Assembly (NCBI GenBank): GCA_019358945.1
Contig: JAHHIE010000006.1
Span: 62,001-126,000 of the forward strand
Source of the DNA: Stenomitos rutilans HA7619-LM2
GTDB taxonomy: Bacteria > Cyanobacteriota > Cyanobacteriia > Leptolyngbyales > Leptolyngbyaceae
Length of the DNA: 64,000 bases
Direction of reading: 5' to 3'
The position numbers and the translations under genes were made by a program. The notes below the pieces were generated by a model. It was not told where the DNA came from, made no database searches, and saw only the letters and a list, made by a program, of their open reading frames with translations. How positions within the stretch are numbered: the stretch's first letter is position 1; each line of letters begins with the position of its first letter. Below are positions 36,271 to 49,500 of this stretch, piece by piece.

Positions 36271-36360
36271 TTAAGTGTGATCTTGAGGTACGGGCGCACG
36301 GCCGTGCGTCCCCTACAGAACATCTCACTTGTCGAAGTTATTTAAGCCGCGATCGTTAGC
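36271..36360 (-). repeat. Dispersed palindromic repeat, copy B
   Basis: This is the inverted counterpart of 1625-1715, with the same end sequences and the central palindrome CGGGCGCACGGCCGTGCG. It sits just downstream of the glutathione reductase gene and could fold into a strong hairpin that ends that transcript. Confidence 0.7.
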
Positions 36361-36378
36361 AATGTCAGCACGTTCATG

Positions 36379-37719
36379 TCAAAGAGAAAAAACTTCCTCA
36401 GCAGAAGAAGGATGAATGCCGATCGTCCGATCGAGGTCTTGCTTTGTCACGCCAAGCTGTAAAGCAACCGTCAAACTCTGGATAATTTCCCCCGCGTGAT
36501 CGCCAACCATATGAATGCCTAGCACACGACCGGTATCGCCCTGCGCCACCACCTTAATGAAGCTTATTTGACTGCGATCGGTGAGGCTATAAAACAAGGG
36601 TTGAAACTCCGTTCGGTAAGCACACACTTTATCACCATACGTTTCGCGAGCCTTCGCTTCGCTTAAACCGACCGAAGCGGCCTCTGGATAGCTACACACG
36701 GCAGAGGGTACATGGTCATAGTTCAACGCCTCAGGGTCTTGACCAAGGATGGTGGCGGCAACGGCCTTTCCTTCTGCTCGTGCCACCGGAGTCAGTTGCA
36801 GACGATTGGTACAGTCACCGACCGCAAAAATGTGTGGCTGATTTGTACGACTGTCACCATCAACCGCGATCGCCGTTTTATCCGCTTTAACCCCTGCCTT
36901 GTCTAGTTTTAACTCATCCAGTCGTGGGGCGCGGCCTGTCGCGCAAAGAATGGTATCCACCAGCAATGTTTCCGGACGGTCACCCTCTAGCGTCAGGTTA
37001 AAGCCTTCACTAGCTGGCTCAATGGCTGCGATCGTCGTGCTACACAAGCTTTGAATGCCACGATCGATCAATCCCTGGCGTACGGTGGTTGCCAAATCAT
37101 CATCAAACCCCGGAAGAATGCACGTTTCGCGATTCATCAACGTCACGCGACAGCCTAACCCACGCAAAATGCTCGCAAACTCAACGCCGATATAGCCGCC
37201 ACCCAAAATGGCAATATGCTTTGGCAGTGCTTCCAGGTTAAACAGATCGTCCGAAACAAGAGCATGTTCAATACCGTCGATTTTGGGTCTGATGGGCTGA
37301 CCACCTACCGCAATCAGAATGTCTTTGGCTGTCAGTTTGCGATCACCCACTACCAGCGTGTGGTCATCGACAAAACTGGCGTGCTCATGAATAAAGGCAA
37401 TGCCTGCATCCTGCAATGCCTGCACCTGGGTCTGCTGCAACCGCTCAATTTCCTGGTTTCGAGCACGAACAAAGCGCTGCCAGTCAAACTGCCGCTCACA
37501 GGCACTCCAACCGTAGGCGATCGCATCCTGATCGAGCCGCGTGAATGCAGCCGCGTAAACCATTAGCTTTTTAGGAATGCACCCCCGGTTGACGCACCCG
37601 CCGCCAGCCTGCGCTTGCTCAGCGATCGCCACTGTTGCACCGTACTCTGTTGCCTGTTTTGCTGCCGCAAGACCGCCTGGCCCAGCTCCGATGACAAACA
37701 GGTCGTAATCATAACCCAT
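36379..37719 (-). CDS. gor: Glutathione reductase-like FAD disulphide oxidoreductase
   Basis: The 446-residue class I flavoprotein disulphide reductase opens with the FAD motif VIGAGPGGLAAA. The redox-active pair is in GGGCVNRGCIPKK (Cys 42 and 47). A second dinucleotide motif, ILGGGYIGVEFASIL, binds NAD(P)H. IFAVGDCTNRLQLTPVA is the second FAD contact, and the C-terminal IGIHPSSAEE contains the catalytic His and Glu. The CxNRGC and HPSSAEE signatures match glutathione reductases better than lipoamide dehydrogenase or mercuric reductase. It would keep glutathione reduced in the cytoplasm. Coenzyme preference is unclear, because the Arg residues usual for NADPH are not obvious. Confidence 0.85.
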   Translation of the reverse strand: MGYDYDLFVIGAGPGGLAAAKQATEYGATVAIAEQAQAGGGCVNRGCIPKKLMVYAAAFTRLDQDAIAYGWSACERQFDWQRFVRARNQEIERLQQTQVQALQDAGIAFIHEHASFVDDHTLVVGDRKLTAKDILIAVGGQPIRPKIDGIEHALVSDDLFNLEALPKHIAILGGGYIGVEFASILRGLGCRVTLMNRETCILPGFDDDLATTVRQGLIDRGIQSLCSTTIAAIEPASEGFNLTLEGDRPETLLVDTILCATGRAPRLDELKLDKAGVKADKTAIAVDGDSRTNQPHIFAVGDCTNRLQLTPVARAEGKAVAATILGQDPEALNYDHVPSAVCSYPEAASVGLSEAKARETYGDKVCAYRTEFQPLFYSLTDRSQISFIKVVAQGDTGRVLGIHMVGDHAGEIIQSLTVALQLGVTKQDLDRTIGIHPSSAEEVFSL

Positions 37720-38063
37720 ACCTTGCTGCTCACTTACAGGTAACGAAACGTACTGCTAGCCTACTGAGTTAGCAAGCAATCCCGATACAGTCAAAAGTCG
37801 GAGTTCTGAGGCAATGGTGGTAGTAGGTGCGATCGCCACTAACTTGCCATAATAGGAGCAGCATTACTCTAATTCTGCAGGAGTATTTATCTCCAAGGAT
37901 AGGAAGGCCGCCCTTCTCAGCCAGCCTTAGCAGTGGCAGTCCGCAACGTGGAACGATTACGTTGCTTTGCGAGATGGCGATGAGATTGAACGCATTCGGC
38001 TCTTATTTAATGCTACCGTTTGCCTTTGTAAGCTAGAGAAGTAGACCATGAACCGGAAAAGCA
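37720..38063. other. Intergenic region upstream of decayed transposase
   Basis: This stretch should carry the promoter of the glutathione reductase gene at its left end. The remainder has short frames but no intact gene. A possible coding relic is seen around 37950-38030 (a frame reading DYVALRDGDEIERIRLLFN). It is too short to assign. Confidence 0.35.
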
Positions 38064-39249
38064 ATGCAACCCTACCCTGCTGTGATTGAAGCTCAAATGC
38101 GACGGTACTATCAATCGTTATTTGACGCCGTCGCTATGCTGCGATTGAAGCGAGCAAACTTGGCTACGGAGGGCAAGTTTCTATCCGACAGTTATTCGGC
38201 TGCCATCATGAAACCCTAGCGTTGGGGCTGGCAGCACTGGGCGACGAAACGGTCCTCGAACCGGAACGGAGGCGTCAAGTGGGGGTGAGCGCAAGTCAGC
38301 CTTTGAGAGCCTTGATGGGCTAGATGAAGCATTTTTGCGTGTGCTGAAGCAACACACGGCCGATTCGCCGATAGCTGCAACGGTGCAATGGACGAACCTT
38401 AAACGGCATGAAATGGTGGCTTTGTGAAAAGACGAGGGGATTGAGGTAAGTGTGACAGTGGTCGAGCCGTGGTTGGAGAAGCACAACTTTCGTAAGCGCA
38501 AAGCCGTGAAAACTTTGGCGACCGGAGAGCGTGAACAGCGCAAGGAACAATTTGAGCGGCTTGAGCCGTGGAAAGACATCGATCAAGCTACTGGCAAGCC
38601 CCTCATGAGTATGGCTACAAAAAAGAGCATTGATGGGTACATTGTCTCGAGCGGGGCAACTGTACACCCAGGAGCAGGGAGTCGCAGGCTTGGACCATGA
38701 TTGGGCAACACTGGCAGCAGGCGTAGCCCTTCCTCACGGGTAGTACGACTTAAGCGATTCTATCGGCTACATGCAGATTGGCACCAGTCATGCGACCAGT
38801 GAGGTTGCGAAGCGATGCGCGACTGGTGGAACACCGATGGTCAAGGACGCTAGCCCCTCGCAGACGCGATTTTGCGGCTCTGCGAGGGCGGCGGTAGCAA
38901 CAGGTCTCATGACTCATGTTCAAGCTAGCCTTGCCAGCCTTGGTCAACGCGTTAGGGATGAAAATTTGCATTGCTCACTCTCCGCCCTACACCGCCAAAG
39001 CCAACCCGCTTGAACCTCGCTTGCCCTCACGGCTCAACAATGTGTCAAAGAGCCCTTTTGGAGCCTGTCCATCTGGTCAAAGCATGGCTGGTAAAAGCAA
39101 CGACGCGTACAGGTCTCAAGAGCATTATGACAAGGCTCGCTAAAGTGTATCAAAGCGGTCGAAAAGTCGCTGCAGGCTGCCAAGCCAACCTGCAGCTTGT
39201 CTGCGACCAACGTCTGCCGCGATGGCATGACACAGTCAAACCAGCATGA
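38064..39249 (+). pseudogene. Decayed transposase, probably ISAzo13 family
   Basis: Transposase-like sequence continues through all three frames and is broken by several frameshifts and stops. Pieces in order are: MQPYPAVIEAQMRRYYQSL from 38064; a frame with LFGCHHETLALGLAAL; EPWLEKHNFRKRKAVKTLAT (from 38464); GYMQIGTSHATSE (from 38767); and VKATTRTGLKSIMTRLAKVY to LPRWHDTVKPA at 39249. The order and the C-terminal PRW...KPA ending fit ISAzo13-type transposases as remembered. Clear terminal inverted repeats were not found. The element is inactive. Confidence 0.8.
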
Positions 39250-39379
39250 CAGATGATTGAATTCGCGTTCCTTGGGGCGATCGGGAGGTCAGTAGGGGAA
39301 GCATAAAGACATCGGTTCAAGCAGCCGATCTAGGCAACTAACAACTCAAAAGCAAAAAACCAATAATCAGTAACCCCAA

Positions 39380-40597
39380 ATGAAGTGGCGATTACGGCAG
39401 AAATCTCCTTATTTTTTCTTAATTACAATGAGCCTTTCAGTTTTTTTGGCTGAAACGTTCATCATGTTGCTTTTCTTAGTCTTACCAAAGTTTCCTGATT
39501 TGGTTGAAGCGTTTTTAGATTCGACACTCTTGTCGATTTTGATTGCCCCAGCATTATACGGTCTTCTATACCGTCCGCTGGTGCAGGAGATTACTGAGCG
39601 ATCGCAGGTTGAACAGACCCTCCGACAATCGCAAGGTTGTCTCAAACAGCAAACAGAACAGCTAGAAGATTCGCTACAAAAGCTTCAGCAAACAGCACAA
39701 CTGGTACAAACCGAAAAAATGTCTAGCTTGCGGCAGTTAGTCGCAGGTATTGCCCATGAAATCAATAATCCTATTAACTTCATCCACGGCAACACTAAAT
39801 ATGTTGATGGCTACACGCAAGTTCTCTTGGCGTTGATTCAGCGTTACCAGCATCATTATCCTGACCCTGTGCCTGAGATTACTGATTTTATGGCAGATCA
39901 CGACATCGCCTATATGGCAACAGACTTGCCTAAGGTGATTGCTTCCATTCAGGCAGGTACCGAACGTATTCGTCAAATGGTACTGTCCTTACGCAATTTC
40001 TCACGTTTGGATGAAGCTGCCATCAAGGCAATTAGTCTGCACGAGGGCATTGACAGTGCATTATTGTTACTCCAATTAAGACTAAAAGCAAAACCTGACC
40101 TTCCAGCAATCCAGGTCATTAAAGACTACGGCGAACTACCGCCCGTAGAATGCTACGTAGGGCAGCTAAATCAAGTCTTTATGAATCTCCTAAACAACGC
40201 GATCGACGCACTTGAAGAAGCCGCTAGCAGTAAACAACGGCAGGGCGTTCAGCTAGCACCGACCATTCAAATTAGTACACGTCTGCTCTATTCAGATTGG
40301 ATACAGATCAGCATTCAAGACAATGGGTTGGGCGTTAGTGATGCAATTAAGTCCAAGATCTTTGATCCGCTCTTTACCACGAAACCTGTGGGCAAAGGCA
40401 CTGGACTAGGTCTCTCAATCAGTTACCAAATTGTGGTTGGGAAGCATAGCGGGCATTTAAAGTGCATCACCACGCCCGGAGGAGGAGCGACGTTCATCAT
40501 TGAGATTCCGCGATGGCTAAACAAAGAGGAAAAGCCCGACGCTAGCGCAGAGCGTCGTCTGAAGCATGACAAGCTAGCGGATTTTCAGGGATGCTGA
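39380..40597 (+). CDS. Membrane sensor histidine kinase
   Basis: The 405-residue protein has two N-terminal membrane helices (about 14-36 and 50-68) with almost no external loop. A coiled-coil linker (about 75-115) is followed by the phospho-acceptor motif [14 protein letters not shown] (His 126) and the ATP-binding domain: N box [16 protein letters not shown]1 [12 protein letters not shown] box [18 protein letters not shown]. The class resembles NtrB/HAMP-less kinases widespread in cyanobacteria. The signal could be membrane state or a partner protein. No response regulator is adjacent. It is convergent with the DICT-domain kinase, 11 bases apart. Confidence 0.88.
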   Translation: MKWRLRQKSPYFFLITMSLSVFLAETFIMLLFLVLPKFPDLVEAFLDSTLLSILIAPALYGLLYRPLVQEITERSQVEQTLRQSQGCLKQQTEQLEDSLQKLQQTAQLVQTEKMSSLRQLVAGIAHEINNPINFIHGNTKYVDGYTQVLLALIQRYQHHYPDPVPEITDFMADHDIAYMATDLPKVIASIQAGTERIRQMVLSLRNFSRLDEAAIKAISLHEGIDSALLLLQLRLKAKPDLPAIQVIKDYGELPPVECYVGQLNQVFMNLLNNAIDALEEAASSKQRQGVQLAPTIQISTRLLYSDWIQISIQDNGLGVSDAIKSKIFDPLFTTKPVGKGTGLGLSISYQIVVGKHSGHLKCITTPGGGATFIIEIPRWLNKEEKPDASAERRLKHDKLADFQGC

Positions 40598-40608
40598 TCG
40601 CATTCTCA

Positions 40609-42246
40609 TCAAGGAAGTGGCGATGGCGGCTGTTGCTTCCGAACGGGTAGCAGTACTGTAAACGTAGACCCTTCACCTGGTTTACTTTTAACAGATATCG
40701 AGCCGCCACAGTGAAGGAGTAACTGCTGGACGATAGTCAGCCCTAAACCAGCGCCACTAGCATCTTCTAGCGAAGACTGCCGCACTCGATAGAAGCGGTC
40801 AAAAATTTTGGGTAGTTCACCAGGAGCCATCCCAATGCCGGTATCTCGCACTTCCAAGTTGATATAGTTGCCCTGCTGCTTAGCGCGTACCCAGACTTGA
40901 CCGCCGCCAGGCGTAAACTTGATGCCGTTGTGCAACAGGTTAATCACAATCTGTTTCAGCCAGTTGCCCATGCAGGCGATCGCGGGCAGATCTTCGGGTG
41001 CTGTATAGACAAGTTTTACGCCCTTCTCTTCTGCAAGGGGCTGATAGGTGCTGACCACACCAGGTACAACATCAGAGACGCGAATGGACTGTAGCACCGC
41101 GGGATTCACAGCCTGATCAAGCTGCACCAGATCGAGCAGGCTGGTAATGAGCGAACTTTGGCGATCACACTCTTTGGCAATGAGATCCATATAGCGTTGA
41201 CGCTGCGGTGGCTTCAGATTAGGCGAATTTAGCAACGTGAGCGCTGTTTTAATCGTAGTCAGAGGGGTGCGCAACTCCTGCCCAACGGTATTGATAAAGT
41301 CGGCTTTTGCTTGCAGTGCATTGGTCAACTCCTCTTTTTGCAACTGAAGAATTTCCACCAGATCCGCTTGCCGTCGATAGATGGCATTGCGCTGCAAAAC
41401 CTCTTCCTGCCGCTGAATCTGCTTCATAAAAAGCTGCCCCCAACTGGTCGGATCGGGCGTTGTGCTCGGCATGGTACTGATTGTCTGTTGCCATTGCGCG
41501 ACGGCTTCCTGCAAAAGCATAGTCGGTGAGATGCTGGCATCAACGGTCGTCGATCGCCCCATTGTAGTTTTTGCCTGCTCTAAGCCGCTTAACACTCGTT
41601 GCATTAAGTTTCCATCAAACGACGATAGAATCAGCAGATGCTGTCGCCGCTCTTGACTGTCTTCGATCGCACCAGCCAGGGATAGATCGACGAGTGCTGC
41701 ACTTGCTTCTACAGCGTTGGGTTCAGGCGCTTTCGCCAATTGGGCCGATCGTGGACGATGAGCCAGCACGCTCCCCTGGAATTGCGCAGTCCAGACAAAC
41801 AAAAAATACTCACGTCGCAGGCAGCTTTCTGAGTCAAGTAGAATTTCTAACCACGCAGGGTCAGTCGTTTCAGTGTTTGTCACAGCAGACATTTCTATAG
41901 CGGCTGAGGCTGGTGCGATCGTCGCTTCTGCACAGGTATCGACCTCTGCACTAGAGTGGTCTGCACTCACGCTGTCCGTACTGTCATCTCGATAGTCTTT
42001 AAAGACGTAAATAGCTTTTGGCACCCCCTCCAATGTGCTATAGCGTTCCAGTTCTGTTTGCCAAACCACGCCTCTAGGTAACTTTGCCCACACGATCGCA
42101 GGCAGCTCACGCTCTGTAAGGAGATCCATCAGAGCGCTAAAGACCGATTTGAGCGTTGCGGGACTAACCTGAAGAATGGAAAGCGCTGGATCTATTTCGA
42201 GCGCTAACTCATAGAGCGATACATCTGAAGCGGGTGTTGAAGTCAT
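40609..42246 (-). CDS. DICT-domain histidine kinase-like protein lacking the phospho-acceptor His
   Basis: The 545-residue soluble protein has an N-terminal DICT sensory domain (about 10-235; SLYELALEIDPALSILQVSP). A coiled-coil linker, a HisKA-like dimerisation region and an ATP-binding domain (INLLHNGIKFTPGG, VRDTGIGMAPGELPKIFDRFYR, GAGLGLTIVQQLLL) follow. The acceptor motif reads VGQELRTPL, so the His expected at residue 323 is Gln (codon CAG at 41278-41280, minus strand). The ATP-binding motifs are intact. It may phosphorylate a partner kinase, act as an allosteric partner or be a pseudokinase. DICT domains are linked to light and second-messenger signalling in cyanobacteria. No adjacent regulator is present. 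Confidence 0.85.
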   Translation of the reverse strand: MTSTPASDVSLYELALEIDPALSILQVSPATLKSVFSALMDLLTERELPAIVWAKLPRGVVWQTELERYSTLEGVPKAIYVFKDYRDDSTDSVSADHSSAEVDTCAEATIAPASAAIEMSAVTNTETTDPAWLEILLDSESCLRREYFLFVWTAQFQGSVLAHRPRSAQLAKAPEPNAVEASAALVDLSLAGAIEDSQERRQHLLILSSFDGNLMQRVLSGLEQAKTTMGRSTTVDASISPTMLLQEAVAQWQQTISTMPSTTPDPTSWGQLFMKQIQRQEEVLQRNAIYRRQADLVEILQLQKEELTNALQAKADFINTVGQELRTPLTTIKTALTLLNSPNLKPPQRQRYMDLIAKECDRQSSLITSLLDLVQLDQAVNPAVLQSIRVSDVVPGVVSTYQPLAEEKGVKLVYTAPEDLPAIACMGNWLKQIVINLLHNGIKFTPGGGQVWVRAKQQGNYINLEVRDTGIGMAPGELPKIFDRFYRVRQSSLEDASGAGLGLTIVQQLLLHCGGSISVKSKPGEGSTFTVLLPVRKQQPPSPLP

Positions 42247-42467
42247 GAGTGAGTGTAGGGCAAACAGTTGAACACTGTTCTGAAGCGCTGTGAAATGGGG
42301 CTAGTGAAATAGCGTGACGGCTGATGTGCGATCGACCCGTTCCCTTCCGAAGCAATTCTATCAAGCCCACAGCAATGTGGCAGTGATCTCTCTAATCCTC
42401 CAGTTTGTGTAATGGGGCATACCTATTGTCAGAGATACGTCTTTTTCATAGGTTTGATGAGCGTCGC

Positions 42468-43184
42468 CTAACAAGATTCAGTTTCTGGCTCAATGCCAGC
42501 GGCTCGGAGTTGAGCTGCAAGGCGATCGGCTCTTTCCTGTAATAACGCGGCTTTTTCAACCCCCCACAGCAGCAGCTTGCCAGCGTCGTCCCACCAGCGC
42601 AACCAGTTTCCGGTGCGATTTTCGCGTGTGCCCTGCCAAACGCCCAAAAACAGGTTCATTTGCGCGATCCAATAGCGGTTATTGGCATCAGGTGTACTCA
42701 ACTGGTAGCGCCCAGCGTCGTTCAGGTGATAGACCTCCAGCACACCTGTATCCAGCGCGAAAATGACGTAAGTGGGCACTGCCAGAATTTGTTCGTAAAA
42801 CAACCATTTGCCGGGTGGATGGGTTGGTTTAACCGAATACTCGCCACCATCCGTCGCTGACAGAAACTCCATTACCACAGCAGGACTGTCGCCCTGAAGT
42901 TGAGGCGTGTAGCTGCGATCGACCTCAATTCGCGGTACCCGAATCGCTGGGATGTACGACCAGTCAGGCGCTTTTACAACGATTTTCTCGTTGACTGTGG
43001 CGCAGATGCCATAGTTAGTAGTGGTCAACGCATACGACGGCAATTTGCCAGAGTTTTCCAGGCTATCGCTTAAAGCGGCTGTCAGCAGGGGTTGATTGAT
43101 ATTGTCTACAGGATCATCGGGTAGCACAAAGTCATCGGGCAGTTTCTCCCAGGTGACAGCATAGCGAGTAGGACTGGTGAGCAT
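42468..43184 (-). CDS. Uma2/DUF820 family putative endonuclease-fold protein
   Basis: The 238-residue protein matches the Uma2 (DUF820) family, a restriction-endonuclease-like fold that is very abundant in cyanobacteria. VVMEFLSATDGGEYSVK and the following KWLFYEQILAVPTYVIF carry the Glu-x-Lys arrangement of the family. The N-terminal WEKLPDDFVLPDDPVDNINQP is also typical. The C-terminal 45 residues form a coiled-coil tail (LLQERADRLAAQLRAAG) also common in the group. The biological role of Uma2 proteins is not established. The gene stands 32 bases downstream of putA on the same strand, but a functional link is not obvious. Confidence 0.8.
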   Translation of the reverse strand: MLTSPTRYAVTWEKLPDDFVLPDDPVDNINQPLLTAALSDSLENSGKLPSYALTTTNYGICATVNEKIVVKAPDWSYIPAIRVPRIEVDRSYTPQLQGDSPAVVMEFLSATDGGEYSVKPTHPPGKWLFYEQILAVPTYVIFALDTGVLEVYHLNDAGRYQLSTPDANNRYWIAQMNLFLGVWQGTRENRTGNWLRWWDDAGKLLLWGVEKAALLQERADRLAAQLRAAGIEPETESC

Positions 43185-43216
43185 GAGCAGACCTCCACGA
43201 TCGCGTGATCTAAACG

Positions 43217-46285
<3,069 letters not shown>

Positions 46286-46531
46286 AGCAATGGGCTCCTA
46301 TCAAAGGTCGGCGAACAATCCGTGCGACCGGATGCTGCAAACGGTCTAGCTGCGGGAGGATTCAGCCTGTAGAACCTATTTATTGTAACGTCGATCGCCA
46401 TTGGTCAAGCGCGGCTCTCACAAGGATCGGACGCTTGCATGACAGCATGACGGATGATCTACCGCAGAGACACAGAGGTCGCCAAGATCCTAACTCTGTG
46501 TTCTCCGCGCCTCAGCGGTTACTTTTCAACG

Positions 46532-49500
46532 CTATTCAACCTTTGTGACGGTGAACAGCATTTGGGGCTGATGTGCCTGCAAGAATTGGGTCGCTGCTGT
46601 CGCTGGCATGGGGTGACTGAACAAATAGCCTTGCATCTCCTCGCAGTGGCGCGATTGCAGGTAATCTACTTGTGCCTGGGTTTCGACTCCTTCAGCTACC
46701 ACGTTGAGGCCCAGTCCGCGTCCCAGGGCAATGACGGCATCGGCGATCGCAGCATCACTGGGATCGGTGGTCAATTCATGCACAAACGATTGATCAAGCT
46801 TAATGGTATTGAGCGGAAAGCGCTTCAGATAGCCAAGCGACGAGTAGCCTGTGCCAAAATCATCCATCGAAATGTGGACACCTATTGATCGCAACGACTT
46901 CAAAATGGCGATCGTGAAGTCTACATTCTGCATGGCGGTCGTTTCTGTAATTTCTAGTTCCAATGAGTCTGGGGTCAGGTGTGCCTCTGCTAGGAGTTGG
47001 GCGATCGTTTCTACCAACTGGGGCTGCTGAAATTGCCTCGCCGAAAGATTAACTGCCATACGAAGTGGGGCTAAACCAGCCATCTGCCAGGTTTGATTTT
47101 GAGCACAGGCCGTGCGTAGCACCCATTCACCAATGGCGATAATCAACCCGTTTTCCTCGGCAAGAGGAATGAAAACGCTGGGTGAGATTAAGCCTAACTC
47201 CGGGTGCTGCCAGCGAAGCAGAGCTTCCATCCCGGTGATTTCTCCAGTGATGACGTTGATTTGCGGCTGGTAGTGCAGCACAAATTCCTGCCGTTCTAAG
47301 GCGTGGTGGAGGCTGCTTTCCAGCGCGAGGAGTTCGGATGCTTGAGAGTTGATGGCAGGCGTATAAATTTGGTAGCCGTTGCGCCCTTGTTCTTTGACGC
47401 GATAGAGCGCGGCATCGGCGTTTTTGAGCAGCGTCTGCGCATCTTCGCCGTCGTGAGGGTAAAGGGCAATGCCAATGCTGGTGCTGATGTAAAGTTCGTG
47501 CGCTTCTAGATAAAAGGCAGGTTTTAGTGCTTCGCTAATGCGCTGAGCCGCTTTGGCTGCATCTTCTGCATTGCTAATCTGGGGTAATAGCAGGGTGAAT
47601 TCGTCTCCGCCCCAGCGGGCGATCGTGTCTCCTTCTCGCATGCAATCGGAGAGGCGAGCGGCTACTGCTTGCAAAAGCAAATCACCGATCGCGTGTCCTA
47701 GCGTATCGTTGATGGTTTTGAACCGATCCAGATCCAGGAACATTACTGCTAGCATGGTATTTGTGCGGTGGGCATTTGCCAGGGCTAGCGGGAGACGATC
47801 GTTGAAGAGCATCCGGTTGGGTAAGCCTGTCAGCAAATCGTGAAACGCCTGATAGCGGATAGTGGCTTCTGCCTGCTGGCGTTTGAGTGCCCCACCAATA
47901 CTGGCAGCCATTGCCACTAGAATCGACTCTTCATTGCTTGACCAACGGCGTTGCGTTTTGCAATTGTCAAGGCCGATAAAGCCCCAAAATTGCTCATCAA
48001 CCAAAATCGGCACCAGCAGCACCGATAGAATTTGATCTAAGCGGAGCACTTGCTGCTTTGCTTCCTCAAAATCGTCAATCACGCCGCCGACGGATTGGCC
48101 GCTTGCCAGTGCATCGTACCAACCATGCAGCCCCGGCGTACTGTAAGGCTGGTCTTGCCAGTACGGTTGGTGAATGGTGGGTAGAATTGACTCGCGCACC
48201 CATTCGTAGCGGATACTTGTCAACACCTCAGCCGTTTCGGGATGGGGATCATTCTGGTAAATGTAGACGCGATCGACACCTGTAGATTGCCCCAACGTTT
48301 CCAGGACTTTCGCGATCGCCGCTTCATAGTTTGTGTCGGTCAATAGATGGGTCATGGCGATTGCCACCCCTTCTAGTAGTCGATCGCGTTTGAGCAGTTC
48401 GGTTTCTGCCTGCTTCCGTTTGGTAATGTCTTCGACGGTGCCTTCGTACCCCAAGAGGCTGCCATTGGAGCCGCGCAACGCCCGGGCATTCTCAGAAATC
48501 CAGATGACACGGCGATCTTTGCGATACACCTGCGACTCAAAATCCAGTACAGCATCCTGCGCTTGAAGCAGGCAGCGAAAATCGTCCCGCCGCTGTGGAT
48601 CGACATAAAGCTGGTGCCGAATATCCGTCAGGGTATCGACTAATTCTGCGGGCGAGTCGTAGCCATAAATCTTTGCCAGCATTGAGTTTGCGGTGAGATA
48701 GTGACCTTCGGGCGTGGTTTGAAAGATGCCTGCAACGGCGTTTTCAAAGATGCTCCGGTACTTCTCTTCTGCCTGCTTGAGTGCGGCTTCTGCCTGTTTG
48801 CGATCGACTTCACTGCGTTTGCGATCGCTGACATCGCGGCAAACACAGAGCAACCCTTGATCTTCCAACAGCGTCAGGGAAATTTCTTCTGCAAACGTAC
48901 TGCCATCTCGTCGCGTTGCGGTGGCTTCTCCTTGCCAGCGTCCCTGCTGCTGTAACACGGGCAGGATCTCAGCCTCGTAACGCTGTGCCTCGATCGGATC
49001 ACAGAGCAGCCGCCAGTGTTTGCCTAGCAAGTCGCTAGCTTGGTCGTAGCCATAGAACTGGGCGTGCGCCTGGTTCAAGTAAACAAATTCACCGCTGGCG
49101 TTGAGTACGGCAATGCCCTCGGTACAGGCTTCGATCGCAGCTAGCTGCAAGCGGATAACTTCTTCTGCCTGTAGGCGATCAGTAATGTCTTCGATGGTGC
49201 CGAGTACCCCAATGGCACGATCGTTCGCGTCGTGGATGGGGATTTTACTGATTTGAGTCCAGTTCGGCTGACGGTTGGCGATCGTATTCTGCTCGGTGAG
49301 GTTGAAGAGGGGGATACCAGAGCGGATCACCTGCTGGTCTTGCTGCTGAAACCGTGCTGCGAGGGTGCTACTGTAGGGCAACTCGTAATCCGTTTTGCCA
49401 ACAACCGTTGTGACTGCACCCAAGTTGAGATTGTTAGCAAACTGTTTGTTGCAGCCCTGATACACCGAGTTGGTGTCTTTCCAAAAGATGGCAAGGGGGA

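Larger units (their letters stand above)
35639..36378. other. Long intergenic region: possible small RNA, short frame, one dispersed repeat
   Basis: This 740-base gap lies upstream of tal (minus strand) and downstream of the glutathione reductase gene (minus strand). It holds a plus-strand terminator-like hairpin at 35984-36003 with no plus-strand gene before it, a 35-codon frame at 36149-36256 and the dispersed repeat at 36271-36360. The tal promoter must lie in the left part. Confidence 0.5.

Noticed and set aside
46454..46888. Plus-strand frame of 144 codons at the end of the GGDEF-EAL gene
   Set aside because: It is mostly antisense to the conserved EAL domain, including DDFGTG and EGVE, so it is a shadow.
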